From Bacteroidales bacterium (GTDB lineage Bacteria > Bacteroidota > Bacteroidia > Bacteroidales > UBA932), in assembly GCA_009784635.1 (NCBI GenBank), contig WRBG01000019.1, positions 1 to 18,556 on the forward strand: DNA of 18,556 bases. The letters run 5' to 3'. The notes under the pieces are model-generated. The model was not told the DNA's origin. It saw only the letters and a list, made by a program, of their open reading frames with translations, and made no database searches. The position numbers and the translations under genes were made by a program. Within the stretch, counting starts at the first letter, position 1, and each line of letters starts with the position of its first letter. Positions 1 to 8,604 of this stretch are shown piece by piece.

Positions 1-669
1 ATTCCCGAAGGCTCTTACGAGCGTAGAAATGTTCCAGATCCCAACTTCTCCGTTCACATTCAATACGTAAACGACACATCAACCGTCCAGCTAAACAGTT
101 ATTACATTGCCGAAACAGAAGTTACGCAAGCACTGTGGCAAGTTGTTATGGGCGAGTACCACCCTTCTTACGATGGTTTTGAGCAAAAGCCGGTTAATAA
201 TGTCTCTTGGATACGAGCCATTGATTTTATAAAAAAACTGAATACCCTCACCGGGAAATCATTTCGCTTACCTTCCGAAGCGGAATGGGAATACGCTGCC
301 GGCGGAGCCGAACTTCACCTCACCAAGTGGTCTGGCACAGATAGAGCAGATGAGTTATCAAAGTATGCCCATTTTATTGAAGGCAAGGGAAACCATGCCC
401 TCGTAAAGTCCAAATTACCCAATCGCATGGGATTGTACGATATGACAGGAAATGTTTATGAGTGGTGTATGGATTGGTATGCCGAACAACCCGACGAAAA
501 GATGGCGACCAATCCCAAAGGCAGCATAACAGGCAAAACAAAAGTATTTAAGGGTCAGTATTATATTGCCGGAAGTTCGGAGCGTCCGCACGTAACCCAT
601 AGGGGTTATCTACCTCTGCACGTGGCAAATTATATGTATGGATTCCGTTTAGCCATGAGCGCTCCATAG
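1..669 (+). CDS. SUMF1/FGE-like (formylglycine-generating enzyme family) protein, 5' truncated
   Basis: The reading frame is open from the first base, so the window edge cuts off the N-terminus; about 222 codons remain. The visible part carries the usual landmarks of the FGE-sulfatase (SUMF1/EgtB/PvdO) fold: a YYIAETEVTQALW segment, VMGEYHPS, PVNNVSW, the strong FRLPSEAEWEYAA block, GLYDMTGNVYEWCMDWY, and a terminal YGFRLA. The RGGSW block normally found before the last strand is replaced by KGQYYIAGSSERP, and I see no paired redox cysteines as in true formylglycine-generating enzymes. In Bacteroidetes, proteins of this fold are often secreted or surface proteins with structural or unknown roles (GldK/GldJ-like or carbohydrate-linked). 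I would not assign sulfatase maturation. Family assignment is firm; specific role is unknown. Confidence 0.85.
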   Translation: MPEGSYERRNVPDPNFSVHIQYVNDTSTVQLNSYYIAETEVTQALWQVVMGEYHPSYDGFEQKPVNNVSWIRAIDFIKKLNTLTGKSFRLPSEAEWEYAAGGAELHLTKWSGTDRADELSKYAHFIEGKGNHALVKSKLPNRMGLYDMTGNVYEWCMDWYAEQPDEKMATNPKGSITGKTKVFKGQYYIAGSSERPHVTHRGYLPLHVANYMYGFRLAMSAP

Positions 670-722
670 ATTTCCTCCAAGAGGATGGATATGATGCCAA
701 ACCCTTTGACGAGAATGAGAAA

Positions 723-766
723 AATCCCTACAAATCAATGAATTTGCAGGGATTGTCCTTTCTTTA
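723..766. terminator. bidirectional hairpin terminator between the FGE-like gene and tRNA-Arg
   Basis: AATCCCTACAAAT (723-735) pairs with ATTTGCAGGGATT (742-754), 12 of 13 positions, with a 6-nt loop. A T-rich tract (CCTTTCTTT) follows on the plus strand, and on the minus strand the hairpin is followed by TTTTTCTC. It can therefore end both the FGE-like transcript and the opposing tRNA-Arg transcript. Confidence 0.75.
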
Positions 767-790
767 TTGCCTGTTGTCTTAGGCTTTCAG

Positions 791-864
791 TGACCTCGGA
801 GGGATTCAAACCCCCGACTTTCAGAACCGGAATCTGACGTTCTATTCAGCTGAACTACGAGGCC
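791..864 (-). tRNA. tRNA-Arg (anticodon CCG)
   Basis: Read on the minus strand this is a complete 74-nt cloverleaf. The acceptor GGCCTCG pairs with CGAGGTC (one G-T). The D arm is GTTC/GAAC, the anticodon stem TCAGA/TCTGA encloses loop TTCCGGT, a 5-nt variable loop follows, and the T arm is GGGGG/CCCTC around TTTGAAT. The discriminator base is A. Anticodon CCG reads CGG arginine codons. CCA is not encoded, so it would be added after transcription. A TACCTTTG box lies 10 nt before the 5' end. Confidence 0.93.
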
Positions 865-874
865 AAATGGGCCG

Positions 875-882
875 CAAAGGTA
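875..882 (-). promoter_or_regulatory. candidate -7 box for tRNA-Arg
   Basis: CAAAGGTA on the plus strand reads TACCTTTG on the minus strand, matching the Bacteroidetes TAnnTTTG -7 box, 10 nt upstream of the mature tRNA-Arg 5' end. No TTTG is seen at the -33 position. It mirrors the fabD box at 904-911. Confidence 0.5.
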
Positions 883-903
883 TAATAAATATCGGGAATT
901 TGC

Positions 904-911
904 TACCTTTG
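904..911 (+). promoter_or_regulatory. candidate -7 box for fabD
   Basis: TACCTTTG matches TAnnTTTG and ends 38 nt before the fabD ATG. No clear -33 TTTG; that position falls on the opposing box of the tRNA-Arg promoter. Confidence 0.5.
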
Positions 912-949
912 TTGTTTCTATTTGAGTAACAACCTAAATATCAAACACA

Positions 950-1825
950 ATGACTGCATACGTTTTCCCGGGGCAAGGCGCCCAGTTCAGCGGAATGGGC
1001 AAGGATTTATACCACCGGCACGCTTTGGCCAAAGAGCTTTTTGACAGGGCCAACCAAATACTGCAATTCTCTATTACCGACCTCATGTTTGGGGGAACGG
1101 AAGAAGATTTAAGGCAAACCAAAGTAACCCAGCCTGCCATCTTTCTACATTCGGTTATCCTTGCCGCCTGTACCCCCGATTTTGCCCCCGACATGGTGGC
1201 CGGACACTCTTTGGGGGAATTTTCGGCCTTAGTCGCCGCCAAGGCCTTATCTTTTGAGGAGGGCCTGCGCTTGGTTTCGGCCCGGGCTCGGGCCATGCAA
1301 AAAGCCTGTGAAGTCCAAGCCTCCACCATGGCCGCGGTCATAGGGCTCGCCGACGAAAAGGTGGAAGAAATCTGCGCATCCATTTCCGGAATTGTTGTTC
1401 CCGCCAACTATAATTGCTCCGGTCAGCTGGTTATTTCCGGCGCCGTATCCGCCGTAGAGGAGGCTTGCGAAGCATTGAAAGCCGCCGGCGCCAAACGCGC
1501 CCTTGTGCTGCCTGTGGGCGGAGCCTTTCACTCTCCCCTTATGGAGCCCGCCCGTCAAGAGTTGGCCCAAGCCATCCAAGCCGCGCACATTCAGACTCCG
1601 GTATGCCCCGTTTACCAGAATGTAGACGCCAAACCCCAAACCGACCCCGTGGCTATTAAACAAAATGTGGTGATGCAGCTCACCTCTCCGGTTCGCTGGA
1701 CCCAAACCATTCAAAATATGGTGGCAGACGGAGCTACCGACTTCATCGAATTAGGCCCGGGGAATGTGTTGCAAGGCTTAATCCGCAAAATTGCCGCAGG
1801 CGTTCAAGTCGGAGGAAAACAATAA
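950..1825 (+). CDS. fabD: malonyl CoA-acyl carrier protein transacylase (FabD)
   Basis: Transfers malonyl from CoA to the ACP phosphopantetheine thiol, supplying the extender unit for cytosolic type II fatty-acid synthesis. The 291-aa length is close to the usual 300-310. The N-terminus has FPGQGAQ, the nucleophile elbow GHSLGE carries Ser87, and GAFHSPLM carries the catalytic His194; the C-terminus has the ELGPGNVLQGLI block. The ATG at 950 gives the standard start MTAYVFPGQGAQ with no extra residues. It stands alone, without other fab genes nearby, downstream of a divergent tRNA-Arg and before nifJ. It has its own -7 box. Whether it is cotranscribed with nifJ is unclear: there are about 100 bp and another -7 box between them. 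Confidence 0.96.
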   Translation: MTAYVFPGQGAQFSGMGKDLYHRHALAKELFDRANQILQFSITDLMFGGTEEDLRQTKVTQPAIFLHSVILAACTPDFAPDMVAGHSLGEFSALVAAKALSFEEGLRLVSARARAMQKACEVQASTMAAVIGLADEKVEEICASISGIVVPANYNCSGQLVISGAVSAVEEACEALKAAGAKRALVLPVGGAFHSPLMEPARQELAQAIQAAHIQTPVCPVYQNVDAKPQTDPVAIKQNVVMQLTSPVRWTQTIQNMVADGATDFIELGPGNVLQGLIRKIAAGVQVGGKQ

Positions 1826-1867
1826 TCAAAACTTCTGCCATGCGGGAGAAAGTATCGAAAATTTTTA

Positions 1868-1875
1868 TATCTTTG
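1868..1875 (+). promoter_or_regulatory. candidate -7 box for nifJ
   Basis: TATCTTTG, an exact TAnnTTTG match, ends 52 nt before the nifJ ATG in the fabD-nifJ gap. No TTTG at the expected -33 position. Confidence 0.5.
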
Positions 1876-1927
1876 CGGTTTCCAACACAAAAGTCTTTTA
1901 TCAACATATATTCAAACATTTTTAGTA

Positions 1928-4900
1928 ATGGCTAAAGAAAAAAAATTTATTACCTGCGACGGAAATTACGCCGCAGCGCATGTTGCCTACATGTTTAGCG
2001 AGGTAGCTGCCATCTATCCCATCACCCCATCATCAACCATGGCTGAGTACGTGGACGAATGGGCCGCTTATGGAAAAAAGAATCTCTTTGGAGAGACTGT
2101 AAAAGTAGTCGAATTGCAAAGCGAGGGAGGAGCCGCCGGAGCCGTGCACGGTTCCTTGCAGGCCGGAGCGCTGACCACCACTTTTACCGCATCCCAAGGA
2201 CTTCTGCTCATGATTCCCAACATGTACAAAATCTCCGGAGAACTCTTGCCGGCGGTGTTCCACGTATCGGCCCGCTCTTTGGCGTCTCAAGCCCTCTCCA
2301 TCTTTGGAGACCACTCAGACGTGATGTCTACCCGCCAAACCGGTTTTGCCCTTTTGGCATCGGGCGGGGTACAAGAGGTGATGGACATGGGAGCGGTAGC
2401 CCATTTGGCATCGCTCAAATCGCGCATCCCCTTCCTGCATTTCTTTGACGGATTCCGCACTTCGCACGAAATGCAAAAAATCGAACTTATTGACCCGGAC
2501 GCATTGAAAGCAATGATTAGCGACAAGGCCTTAGCCGCTTTCCGCAATAACGCTTTGAATCCCAATAAACCGGTAATTCGCGGCACGGCCCAAAATCCCG
2601 ATGTATACTTTCAAGCCAGAGAAGCGGCAAACCCCTTCTACGACGCCGTTCCCGACATTGTTGCCCGCTACATGGGAGAAATCAGCGAATTGATTGGCCG
2701 CTCCTACCTGCCTTTCAACTACTACGGCGACCCCAATGCCGAACATATAGTGATTGCCATGGGTTCTGTCTGCGACACCGTTAAAGAAGCGGTGGACTAC
2801 CTCAACAGTCAAGGAGAAAAAACGGGCGTGGTGATTGTTCGACTCTATCGTCCCTTCTCCGCCAAGTATTTCCTGCGCGTGCTGCCCAAGACGGTAAAAC
2901 GTATTGCCGTATTAGACCGTACCAAAGAGCCGGGCGCATTGGGAGAACCGCTCTACGTAGACGTAAAGGCAATGTTCTGCGACCAACCCGACGCTCCAAT
3001 GATTGTAGGCGGACGCTATGGATTGTCGTCTAAAGACACCACCCCCGCCCAAATCATCTCTGTATTTGAGAATCTGAAATACAAAGAGCCTAAAAACGGA
3101 TTTACCATTGGGATTATTGATGATGTCAGTTTCAAATCTTTGCCCCTTAAAGAGGAAATCAGCTTGGCCAAGCCGGGCACTTACGAAAGCAAATTCTACG
3201 GCTTAGGCTCAGACGGTACTGTGGGCGCCAACAAGAACACCATTATGATTATTGGTGAAAATACACCCAAGTATTGTCAGGCTTATTTTCAATACGACTC
3301 TAAAAAGTCCGGCGGCTTTACCTGTTCACACCTTCGCTTTGGCGACTTCCCCATTCAATCGCCCTATTTGGTAGGCACACCCGACTTTGTGGCTTGTCAT
3401 GTTCCCACTTATTTACGTAAATATGATGTACTCAAGGGCATTAAACAGAATGGAACCTTCCTGCTCAACAGTATTTGGGACCAAGAGGAAACCAAAAAGC
3501 GCCTTCCCGATTTTGTAAAACGCAAATTGGCGGAAAAAAATATCAATTTCTACATCATCAATGCCACCCAAATTGCCGAGGAGTTGGGCTTAGGCAATCG
3601 CACCAACACCATCCTGCAATCGGCCTTCTTTAAAATCGCCAACGTAATTCCTTACGGAGACGCGGTAGTACAGATGAAGCGTTTCATCGACAAGAGCTAC
3701 GGCGCTAAAGGCGGCGAGGTGCTCCAAATGAATTACGCCGCTGTGGACAGGGGCGCCGATGTAACAAAAGTGGAAGTTCCCGCCGAGTGGATACATTGCT
3801 CCGGCAAATTTGAAGCCGACACCCATAACCGTTTAGCTCCCGAATGGGTCAAACATGTGGCCGACGTGGTCAATGCCCAAAAGGGTGATGACCTGCCTGT
3901 GAGCGTATTTTCCGGAGTGGAAGACGGCTCCATGCCTGTAGGCACCTCTGCCTACGAGAAACGCGGTATTGCCGTACACGTCCCCGAATGGATATCCGAG
4001 CATTGTATTCAATGTAACCAATGTTCTTACGTTTGTCCCCACGCCGCCATCCGGCCATTCCTTATGACTGCCGAAGAAGAAACCAAAGCTCCGGCATCTG
4101 TCAAAAAAATTAAGGGCAACGGGGCTTTCAAAGAGTATTCGTTTACCATGCAGCTCTCTCCCCTTGATTGCACCGGTTGCGGCAACTGCGTAGACATTTG
4201 TCCGGCCAAGACCAAGGCTTTGGAGATGAAATTCCTTGAACCGCAACTGCACGAACAGGCCAACTACGACTATTTGCACCATCATGTCGGCTACAAAGAT
4301 ACGGTACAACCCAAGGAGCAAAACCTCAAAAACAGCCAGTTTGCCCAGCCCCTCTTTGAATTTTCCGGAGCCTGTACAGGTTGTGGCGAAACTCCTTATA
4401 TCAAGCTTATTACCCAATTGTACGGAGACCGCATGATGATTGCCAACGCCACCGGATGTACCTCAATTATTAGCGGTTCATTCCCATCGGCTCCCTATTG
4501 TACCGATAAATGCGGACGCGGACCGGCTTGGGCCAACTCCCTGTTTGAAGATAATGGCGAATACGGATTAGGCATGAGGCTGGGGGTAGAGCGCGTCCGC
4601 GACCGCATAGCCCTCTTGATGACTCAAGGAATGGAGTGCGACTGCTGCTCTGCCGAACTCAAAGCCCTGTTCGCCCAGTGGATTAGCCAGCGTAACGACG
4701 CTGCCGCCACCCGTGAATTGGCAGAAAAGATTGTCCCGCTCTCCAAAGAATGTCCCTGCGACATTTGCAAGGAGCTTATTGTGCTTCAAGATTTTCTTGC
4801 CGCACGTTCGCAGTGGATTATCGGAGGAGACGGATGGGCCTACGACATTGGATACGGAGGATTAGACCATGTGATTGCATCCGGCGAGAATGTTAATATT

Positions 4901-5455
4901 TTGGTGGTGGACACCGAAGTCTACTCCAATACCGGCGGACAGTCGTCCAAATCAACTCCGGCGGGCGCCGTTGCCAAATTTGCCACTTCCGGAAAACAGA
5001 TTCGCAAAAAAGACTTGGGCATGATGGCCCTAAGCTATGGCTATGTATATGTAGCCCAAATAGCTATGGGAGCTTCCCAAACCCAGTGCTTTAACGCCAT
5101 CAAAGAGGCCGAAGCCTACGACGGACCTTCTGTTGTTATTGCCTACGCCCCCTGTATCAACCATGGACTCAAAAACGGTATGGGCGCCACGCAGCGCGAG
5201 GAAAAATTGGCTGTAGAGTGCGGATACTGGCATCTTTACCGCTACAACCCCACCTTGGAAGCCGCCGGTAAGAACCCCTTTGTCCTTGACAGCAAAGAGC
5301 CCGATTGGAGCAAGTTCCAAGATTTCCTCAAAGGTGAAGTGCGCTACTCATCGCTCACCCAAACCTTCCCGGACGCTGCCAAAGAACTCTTTGCCAAAAC
5401 CGAAGAGTATGCCAAATGGAGGTATAACAGTTATAAACGCCAAGCAGGCATCTAA
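1928..5455 (+). CDS. nifJ: pyruvate:ferredoxin (flavodoxin) oxidoreductase, single-chain PFOR
   Basis: Oxidatively decarboxylates pyruvate with CoA to acetyl-CoA, CO2 and reduced ferredoxin (or flavodoxin) in the cytosol, using thiamine diphosphate and three [4Fe-4S] clusters. At 1175 aa it has the full fused architecture. The N-terminal pyrimidine-binding domain has YPITPSSTMAE and Glu62, placed like the activating Glu64 of the Desulfovibrio africanus enzyme. Two ferredoxin clusters are bound by C693/C696/C699/C703 and C748/C751/C754/C758. The proximal cluster has C816, C819, C844 and C1076. The pyrophosphate-binding domain shows GGDGWAYDIGYGG and DTEVYSNTGGQ. No frameshift or missing ligand was found. 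It is the best metabolic marker here and implies fermentative anaerobic metabolism. It has its own -7 box and ends at a strong terminator. Confidence 0.97.
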   Translation: MAKEKKFITCDGNYAAAHVAYMFSEVAAIYPITPSSTMAEYVDEWAAYGKKNLFGETVKVVELQSEGGAAGAVHGSLQAGALTTTFTASQGLLLMIPNMYKISGELLPAVFHVSARSLASQALSIFGDHSDVMSTRQTGFALLASGGVQEVMDMGAVAHLASLKSRIPFLHFFDGFRTSHEMQKIELIDPDALKAMISDKALAAFRNNALNPNKPVIRGTAQNPDVYFQAREAANPFYDAVPDIVARYMGEISELIGRSYLPFNYYGDPNAEHIVIAMGSVCDTVKEAVDYLNSQGEKTGVVIVRLYRPFSAKYFLRVLPKTVKRIAVLDRTKEPGALGEPLYVDVKAMFCDQPDAPMIVGGRYGLSSKDTTPAQIISVFENLKYKEPKNGFTIGIIDDVSFKSLPLKEEISLAKPGTYESKFYGLGSDGTVGANKNTIMIIGENTPKYCQAYFQYDSKKSGGFTCSHLRFGDFPIQSPYLVGTPDFVACHVPTYLRKYDVLKGIKQNGTFLLNSIWDQEETKKRLPDFVKRKLAEKNINFYIINATQIAEELGLGNRTNTILQSAFFKIANVIPYGDAVVQMKRFIDKSYGAKGGEVLQMNYAAVDRGADVTKVEVPAEWIHCSGKFEADTHNRLAPEWVKHVADVVNAQKGDDLPVSVFSGVEDGSMPVGTSAYEKRGIAVHVPEWISEHCIQCNQCSYVCPHAAIRPFLMTAEEETKAPASVKKIKGNGAFKEYSFTMQLSPLDCTGCGNCVDICPAKTKALEMKFLEPQLHEQANYDYLHHHVGYKDTVQPKEQNLKNSQFAQPLFEFSGACTGCGETPYIKLITQLYGDRMMIANATGCTSIISGSFPSAPYCTDKCGRGPAWANSLFEDNGEYGLGMRLGVERVRDRIALLMTQGMECDCCSAELKALFAQWISQRNDAAATRELAEKIVPLSKECPCDICKELIVLQDFLAARSQWIIGGDGWAYDIGYGGLDHVIASGENVNILVVDTEVYSNTGGQSSKSTPAGAVAKFATSGKQIRKKDLGMMALSYGYVYVAQIAMGASQTQCFNAIKEAEAYDGPSVVIAYAPCINHGLKNGMGATQREEKLAVECGYWHLYRYNPTLEAAGKNPFVLDSKEPDWSKFQDFLKGEVRYSSLTQTFPDAAKELFAKTEEYAKWRYNSYKRQAGI

Positions 5456-5462
5456 AAAAGAA

Positions 5463-5498
5463 AGAGGCTGTTCGTTTTTGAGCAGCCTCTTTTTTTAT
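5463..5498. terminator. bidirectional intrinsic terminator after nifJ
   Basis: AGAGGCTGTTC pairs with GAGCAGCCTCT (11 bp, one G-T) around loop GTTTTT, followed on the plus strand by seven T. On the minus strand the same hairpin is followed by TTTCTTTTTT, so it can also end the convergent DUF6263-like gene. Confidence 0.9.
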
Positions 5499-5512
5499 AG
5501 CGAAATGTAGGA

Positions 5513-6421
5513 CTATTCAGAAATATTTTTTATCGCTGTTTTAAGTTTCATTTTGAGGGGCACATCCATGGATTGCCCCCCCATCCTAATTGATACATTT
5601 CCGGACATATCGTTGGTGGCCTCCAGTTCCTTTACCCAGCCGGTACGGGGGTCTATGGTATATTTTCCGCTCCCGGACCCATAGAGTTGGGTTTTGGTTT
5701 CCGCTCCGTTGGCTATTATCGGCTTGGCATTGGGATTGGTCGAAATTGTTCCCCTTACGGAAACACTAATAGCTTGTTCATCAAATGAATCAATCCTATA
5801 TTGGTCGTCTTGAAACATTTCTATCCCATTCGCCGAGGTGGTGTCCCGCCGCATCCACACCAATCCGGCCCTGAGTTCCCTCCCCGGATCCTTTATAAAA
5901 CAGGATTCCATAAAGGTTTTTGAGACCTCCTCACTGAAGGCCGCCTTCATTCTGTCTATTACGGTTCTCCTTCTACCTCTCGACATGGAAGCCAGTTCGG
6001 TGTCCATTTCCTCAAAAATCTTCTCCAAGCCTTTTACGGCAGTCACCTTTCCTTCTTCTGTAATCAGCATAGTGTAAGGCTTATTGATTAACGCTTTTGC
6101 CCCAAGCGAAAGGTCGTCTTTTAGCTCCGACCCAAAAGTCTCCTTGCCCATGGGAGTTTCTGCTTGGCAATAAACATGCCGGTATTGAGCCTCTATGACC
6201 CATTGACCATCCTGTTTCCCCGCCACCTTGTAGAGGTTGGTCATCTGCAGCAGCACATTGGCCTTTACCGTTTGGCCCATGGCCGATTGTTCCGTTTCCA
6301 CATGCTGCTCAATCTGCATGGTATAGGTCTGTCCTTCTTTTAATTGTAATTTGAGCGAAACCGTTTGGGCCTGCAAAGCACAAACCGTAAAAATCCCCAA
6401 AAGCGTAATCAATTTTTTCAT
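5513..6421 (-). CDS. secreted DUF6263-like protein of unknown function
   Basis: A 302-aa protein. The N-terminus is a clear signal peptide: MKK, a hydrophobic stretch, then ALQA|Q, a plausible signal peptidase I site near residue 18. The mature part begins with alternating polar and hydrophobic strands (SLKLQLKEGQTYTM, then VLLQMTNLYKV and GQWVIEAQYRHV), as in Bacteroidetes proteins classed as DUF6263, which are probably exported beta-rich proteins. Near the end are a glycine-rich GSGSGKYTIDPRTGWV turn and a closing MKLKTAI strand. No catalytic motif or lipobox is visible. It is convergent with nifJ and divergent from the S9 peptidase, whose promoter region it shares. Family naming comes from pattern recall; function is unknown. 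Confidence 0.7.
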   Translation of the reverse strand: MKKLITLLGIFTVCALQAQTVSLKLQLKEGQTYTMQIEQHVETEQSAMGQTVKANVLLQMTNLYKVAGKQDGQWVIEAQYRHVYCQAETPMGKETFGSELKDDLSLGAKALINKPYTMLITEEGKVTAVKGLEKIFEEMDTELASMSRGRRRTVIDRMKAAFSEEVSKTFMESCFIKDPGRELRAGLVWMRRDTTSANGIEMFQDDQYRIDSFDEQAISVSVRGTISTNPNAKPIIANGAETKTQLYGSGSGKYTIDPRTGWVKELEATNDMSGNVSIRMGGQSMDVPLKMKLKTAIKNISE

Positions 6422-6455
6422 AGTATATAGTGTTTCTTTTGTTTATTACCAACGA

Positions 6456-6463
6456 CAAATGTA
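6456..6463 (-). promoter_or_regulatory. candidate -7 box for the DUF6263-like gene
   Basis: Minus strand TACATTTG matches TAnnTTTG, 34 nt before the ATG. The -33 position is an all-T run, a weak match. It lies 5 bp from the -33 box of the divergent S9 peptidase promoter. Confidence 0.45.
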
Positions 6464-6468
6464 CGTAT

Positions 6469-6500
6469 TTTGTGCGACTAAAAAAAAAATCCTAATTTTG
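6469..6500 (+). promoter_or_regulatory. Bacteroidetes-type promoter for the S9 peptidase
   Basis: TTTG (6469-6472), a 20-bp spacer, then TAATTTTG (6493-6500). Both elements and the spacing fit the -33/-7 promoter described for Bacteroides primary sigma factor. The peptidase ATG is 38 nt downstream. Confidence 0.7.
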
Positions 6501-6538
6501 CAGCAATTGATTATTTACTTTAAGATATCTATATACCT

Positions 6539-8596
6539 ATGAAAAAAATCTCTTACTTTATGATGATGGCAGGAATCTTAGCTTGTTCGCCCCAACAGGA
6601 AGCCGAAAAAATTATTGGGAAACATTTTCCCACGATTGAAAACGGAATTTTCACCCCCGAAGTGTTGTGGCAATTTGGTCAGCTCTCAGATCCTCAAGTA
6701 TCTCCGGACGGAACCAAAATTCTTTATGGCGTCAGCTATACCGACTGGACCCAAAACAGAAACAACCGCGAGTTGTTTGTGATTCATGTAGACGGCACCG
6801 ATAACAAACAGATTACCAAAACGTCTGGAAGTGAATCCAATGCGCGCTGGTACCGTGACGGCAGCCAAATCGCTTATCTTTCCGGAGGTCAACTTTGGAT
6901 TATGGATGCAGACGGAAGCAATCCCAAGAAAATAAGCGACGTGCCGGCAGGAATCTCAGCATTTGCCTTTTCTCCGGACCAAACCAAGCTATTGTACATC
7001 AGTACAGTTCCCTCTATCAAAAAACCCGTTGATGTTTACCCCGATTTGCCCAAAGCCTCGGGACGGATGATTGACGACCTCATGTACCGCCACTGGGACC
7101 AATGGACAGAAAGGATTCCCCATCCTTTTGTTGCGGATTTTGACGGCAAACAACTCACCAACGCGGTAGATATATTGGAAGGAGAGCCTTACGAATGTCC
7201 CGCCCTTCCTTCAAGCGGGATTGAACAACTGTCGTGGAGCCCGGACGGTACGCAGATTGCCTACGCTTGCCGCAAGCTCACCGGAGTAGCCTATACCCGT
7301 TCTACCAATACCGACATTTATCTGTATACCTTAGCTACCCGCGAATCCAAAAACCTCACCCAAGGCATGATGGGTTACGATACCGCTCCCGTATTTTCGC
7401 CGGATGGTCGCTATATTGCTTGGAGCAGCATGGAGCGGGACGGTTACGAGTCAGATAAAAACCGGCTCTTTGTGATTGACTTGAGTACAGGGGAAAAAAC
7501 CGAACTCAGCAAAAACTTCGCCTATAACATAGGCAATGTCAGTTGGCACCGAGACGGCCAAAGCCTCTTTTTTACTTCCTGCGTAAACGCGCTGACCCAC
7601 GTCTACACGATGGCTTTCCCGGGCGGCGCCATTCGTCAGCTCACCATTGGCCAAACCGATTTTGGCGGCGTACAGCAGGCCGGAGACTTGCTCATCGGCG
7701 CCTATCGTTCTATGCTATTCCCCAACGAATTGGTCGCCATCAACCCACAATCCGGATTGATACAACAACTTACCTTTGAAAATAAACACATTTTAGACCA
7801 ATTGGCCGAGAGCAGATGTGAAGAGCGCTGGATTACCACCTCCGACAACAAGCGCATGCACACTTGGATTGTCTATCCTCCCAATTTTGACCCCTCCAAA
7901 AAATATCCGGCCCTTTTGTTCTGTTTGGGAGGGCCTCAAGGAACCATCAGCCAAAGTTGGTCAAATAGATGGAATCACCGCTTGATGGCTGCGCAAGGAT
8001 ATATTATGATTCTGCCCAACCGGCGGGGAACCACCGCCTTTGGTCAAGAGTGGTGCGAACAAATCAGCGGAGATTATGCCGGCCAAAACATTCGGGATTA
8101 CCTAAGCGCAGTAGACCATATGAAAAAAGAGCCTTTTGTCGACCCCAACAGGATTGCCGCAGTGGGCGCCAGCTACGGAGGATACAGCGTATTCTATTTG
8201 GCCGGCGTACACAACAAGCGATTTAACGCTTTTATAGCCCATGCCGGTATCTTTAACCATACCCACATGTACATGACCACAGAAGAAACTTTCTTCACCC
8301 ACTGGGACAACGGAGGAGCGCCATGGGACAAAAACCCTGTTGCACAGCGTCATTATGCCAATTCCCCCCACTTTTTGGTAGACAAATGGGATACCCCGAT
8401 TTTGATTACGCACGGAGAATTGGATTTTCGTGTTCCCGTAGACCAAAGTTTCGCAGCCTTTAATTCTGCAAAACTTCTTGGCGTTGAAGCAGAAATGCTG
8501 ATTTTTCCCGACGAAAATCACTGGATTGTAAAACCCCAAAACTCCATTCTCTGGAATCGGGTATTCTTTGATTTCTTAACCAAACACCTAAAGTAA
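6539..8596 (+). CDS. S9 family peptidase, dipeptidyl peptidase 5-like, predicted lipoprotein
   Basis: A 685-aa serine peptidase of the prolyl oligopeptidase clan. An N-terminal beta-propeller carries WD40-like PD40 repeats (VSPDGTKILY, FSPDQTKLLY, WSPDGTQIAY, FSPDGRYIAW). The C-terminal alpha/beta-hydrolase domain has GASYGGY with nucleophile Ser545, LDFRVP with Asp629 and ENHW with His661. Length, triad spacing and the closing segment resemble dipeptidyl peptidase 5 of Porphyromonas gingivalis, which removes dipeptides with a hydrophobic or Ala residue at P1 from peptide N-termini. A lipobox (ILAC, Cys16) suggests membrane anchoring after signal peptidase II cleavage, so it probably acts in the periplasm on imported peptides. 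The exact specificity is inferred. It has its own -33/-7 promoter and is convergent with cysS. Confidence 0.9.
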   Translation: MKKISYFMMMAGILACSPQQEAEKIIGKHFPTIENGIFTPEVLWQFGQLSDPQVSPDGTKILYGVSYTDWTQNRNNRELFVIHVDGTDNKQITKTSGSESNARWYRDGSQIAYLSGGQLWIMDADGSNPKKISDVPAGISAFAFSPDQTKLLYISTVPSIKKPVDVYPDLPKASGRMIDDLMYRHWDQWTERIPHPFVADFDGKQLTNAVDILEGEPYECPALPSSGIEQLSWSPDGTQIAYACRKLTGVAYTRSTNTDIYLYTLATRESKNLTQGMMGYDTAPVFSPDGRYIAWSSMERDGYESDKNRLFVIDLSTGEKTELSKNFAYNIGNVSWHRDGQSLFFTSCVNALTHVYTMAFPGGAIRQLTIGQTDFGGVQQAGDLLIGAYRSMLFPNELVAINPQSGLIQQLTFENKHILDQLAESRCEERWITTSDNKRMHTWIVYPPNFDPSKKYPALLFCLGGPQGTISQSWSNRWNHRLMAAQGYIMILPNRRGTTAFGQEWCEQISGDYAGQNIRDYLSAVDHMKKEPFVDPNRIAAVGASYGGYSVFYLAGVHNKRFNAFIAHAGIFNHTHMYMTTEETFFTHWDNGGAPWDKNPVAQRHYANSPHFLVDKWDTPILITHGELDFRVPVDQSFAAFNSAKLLGVEAEMLIFPDENHWIVKPQNSILWNRVFFDFLTKHLK

Positions 8597-8604
8597 AGCC
8601 GGCA

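Noticed and set aside
1833..1867. Possible terminator between fabD and nifJ
   Set aside because: TTCTGCC/GGGAGAA has a G-G mismatch in the stem and its T run is 12 nt away; too weak to call.
3833..4417. 194-codon minus-strand open frame within nifJ
   Set aside because: It lies antisense to the ferredoxin-domain region of nifJ, which is clearly coding; no motif supports it.
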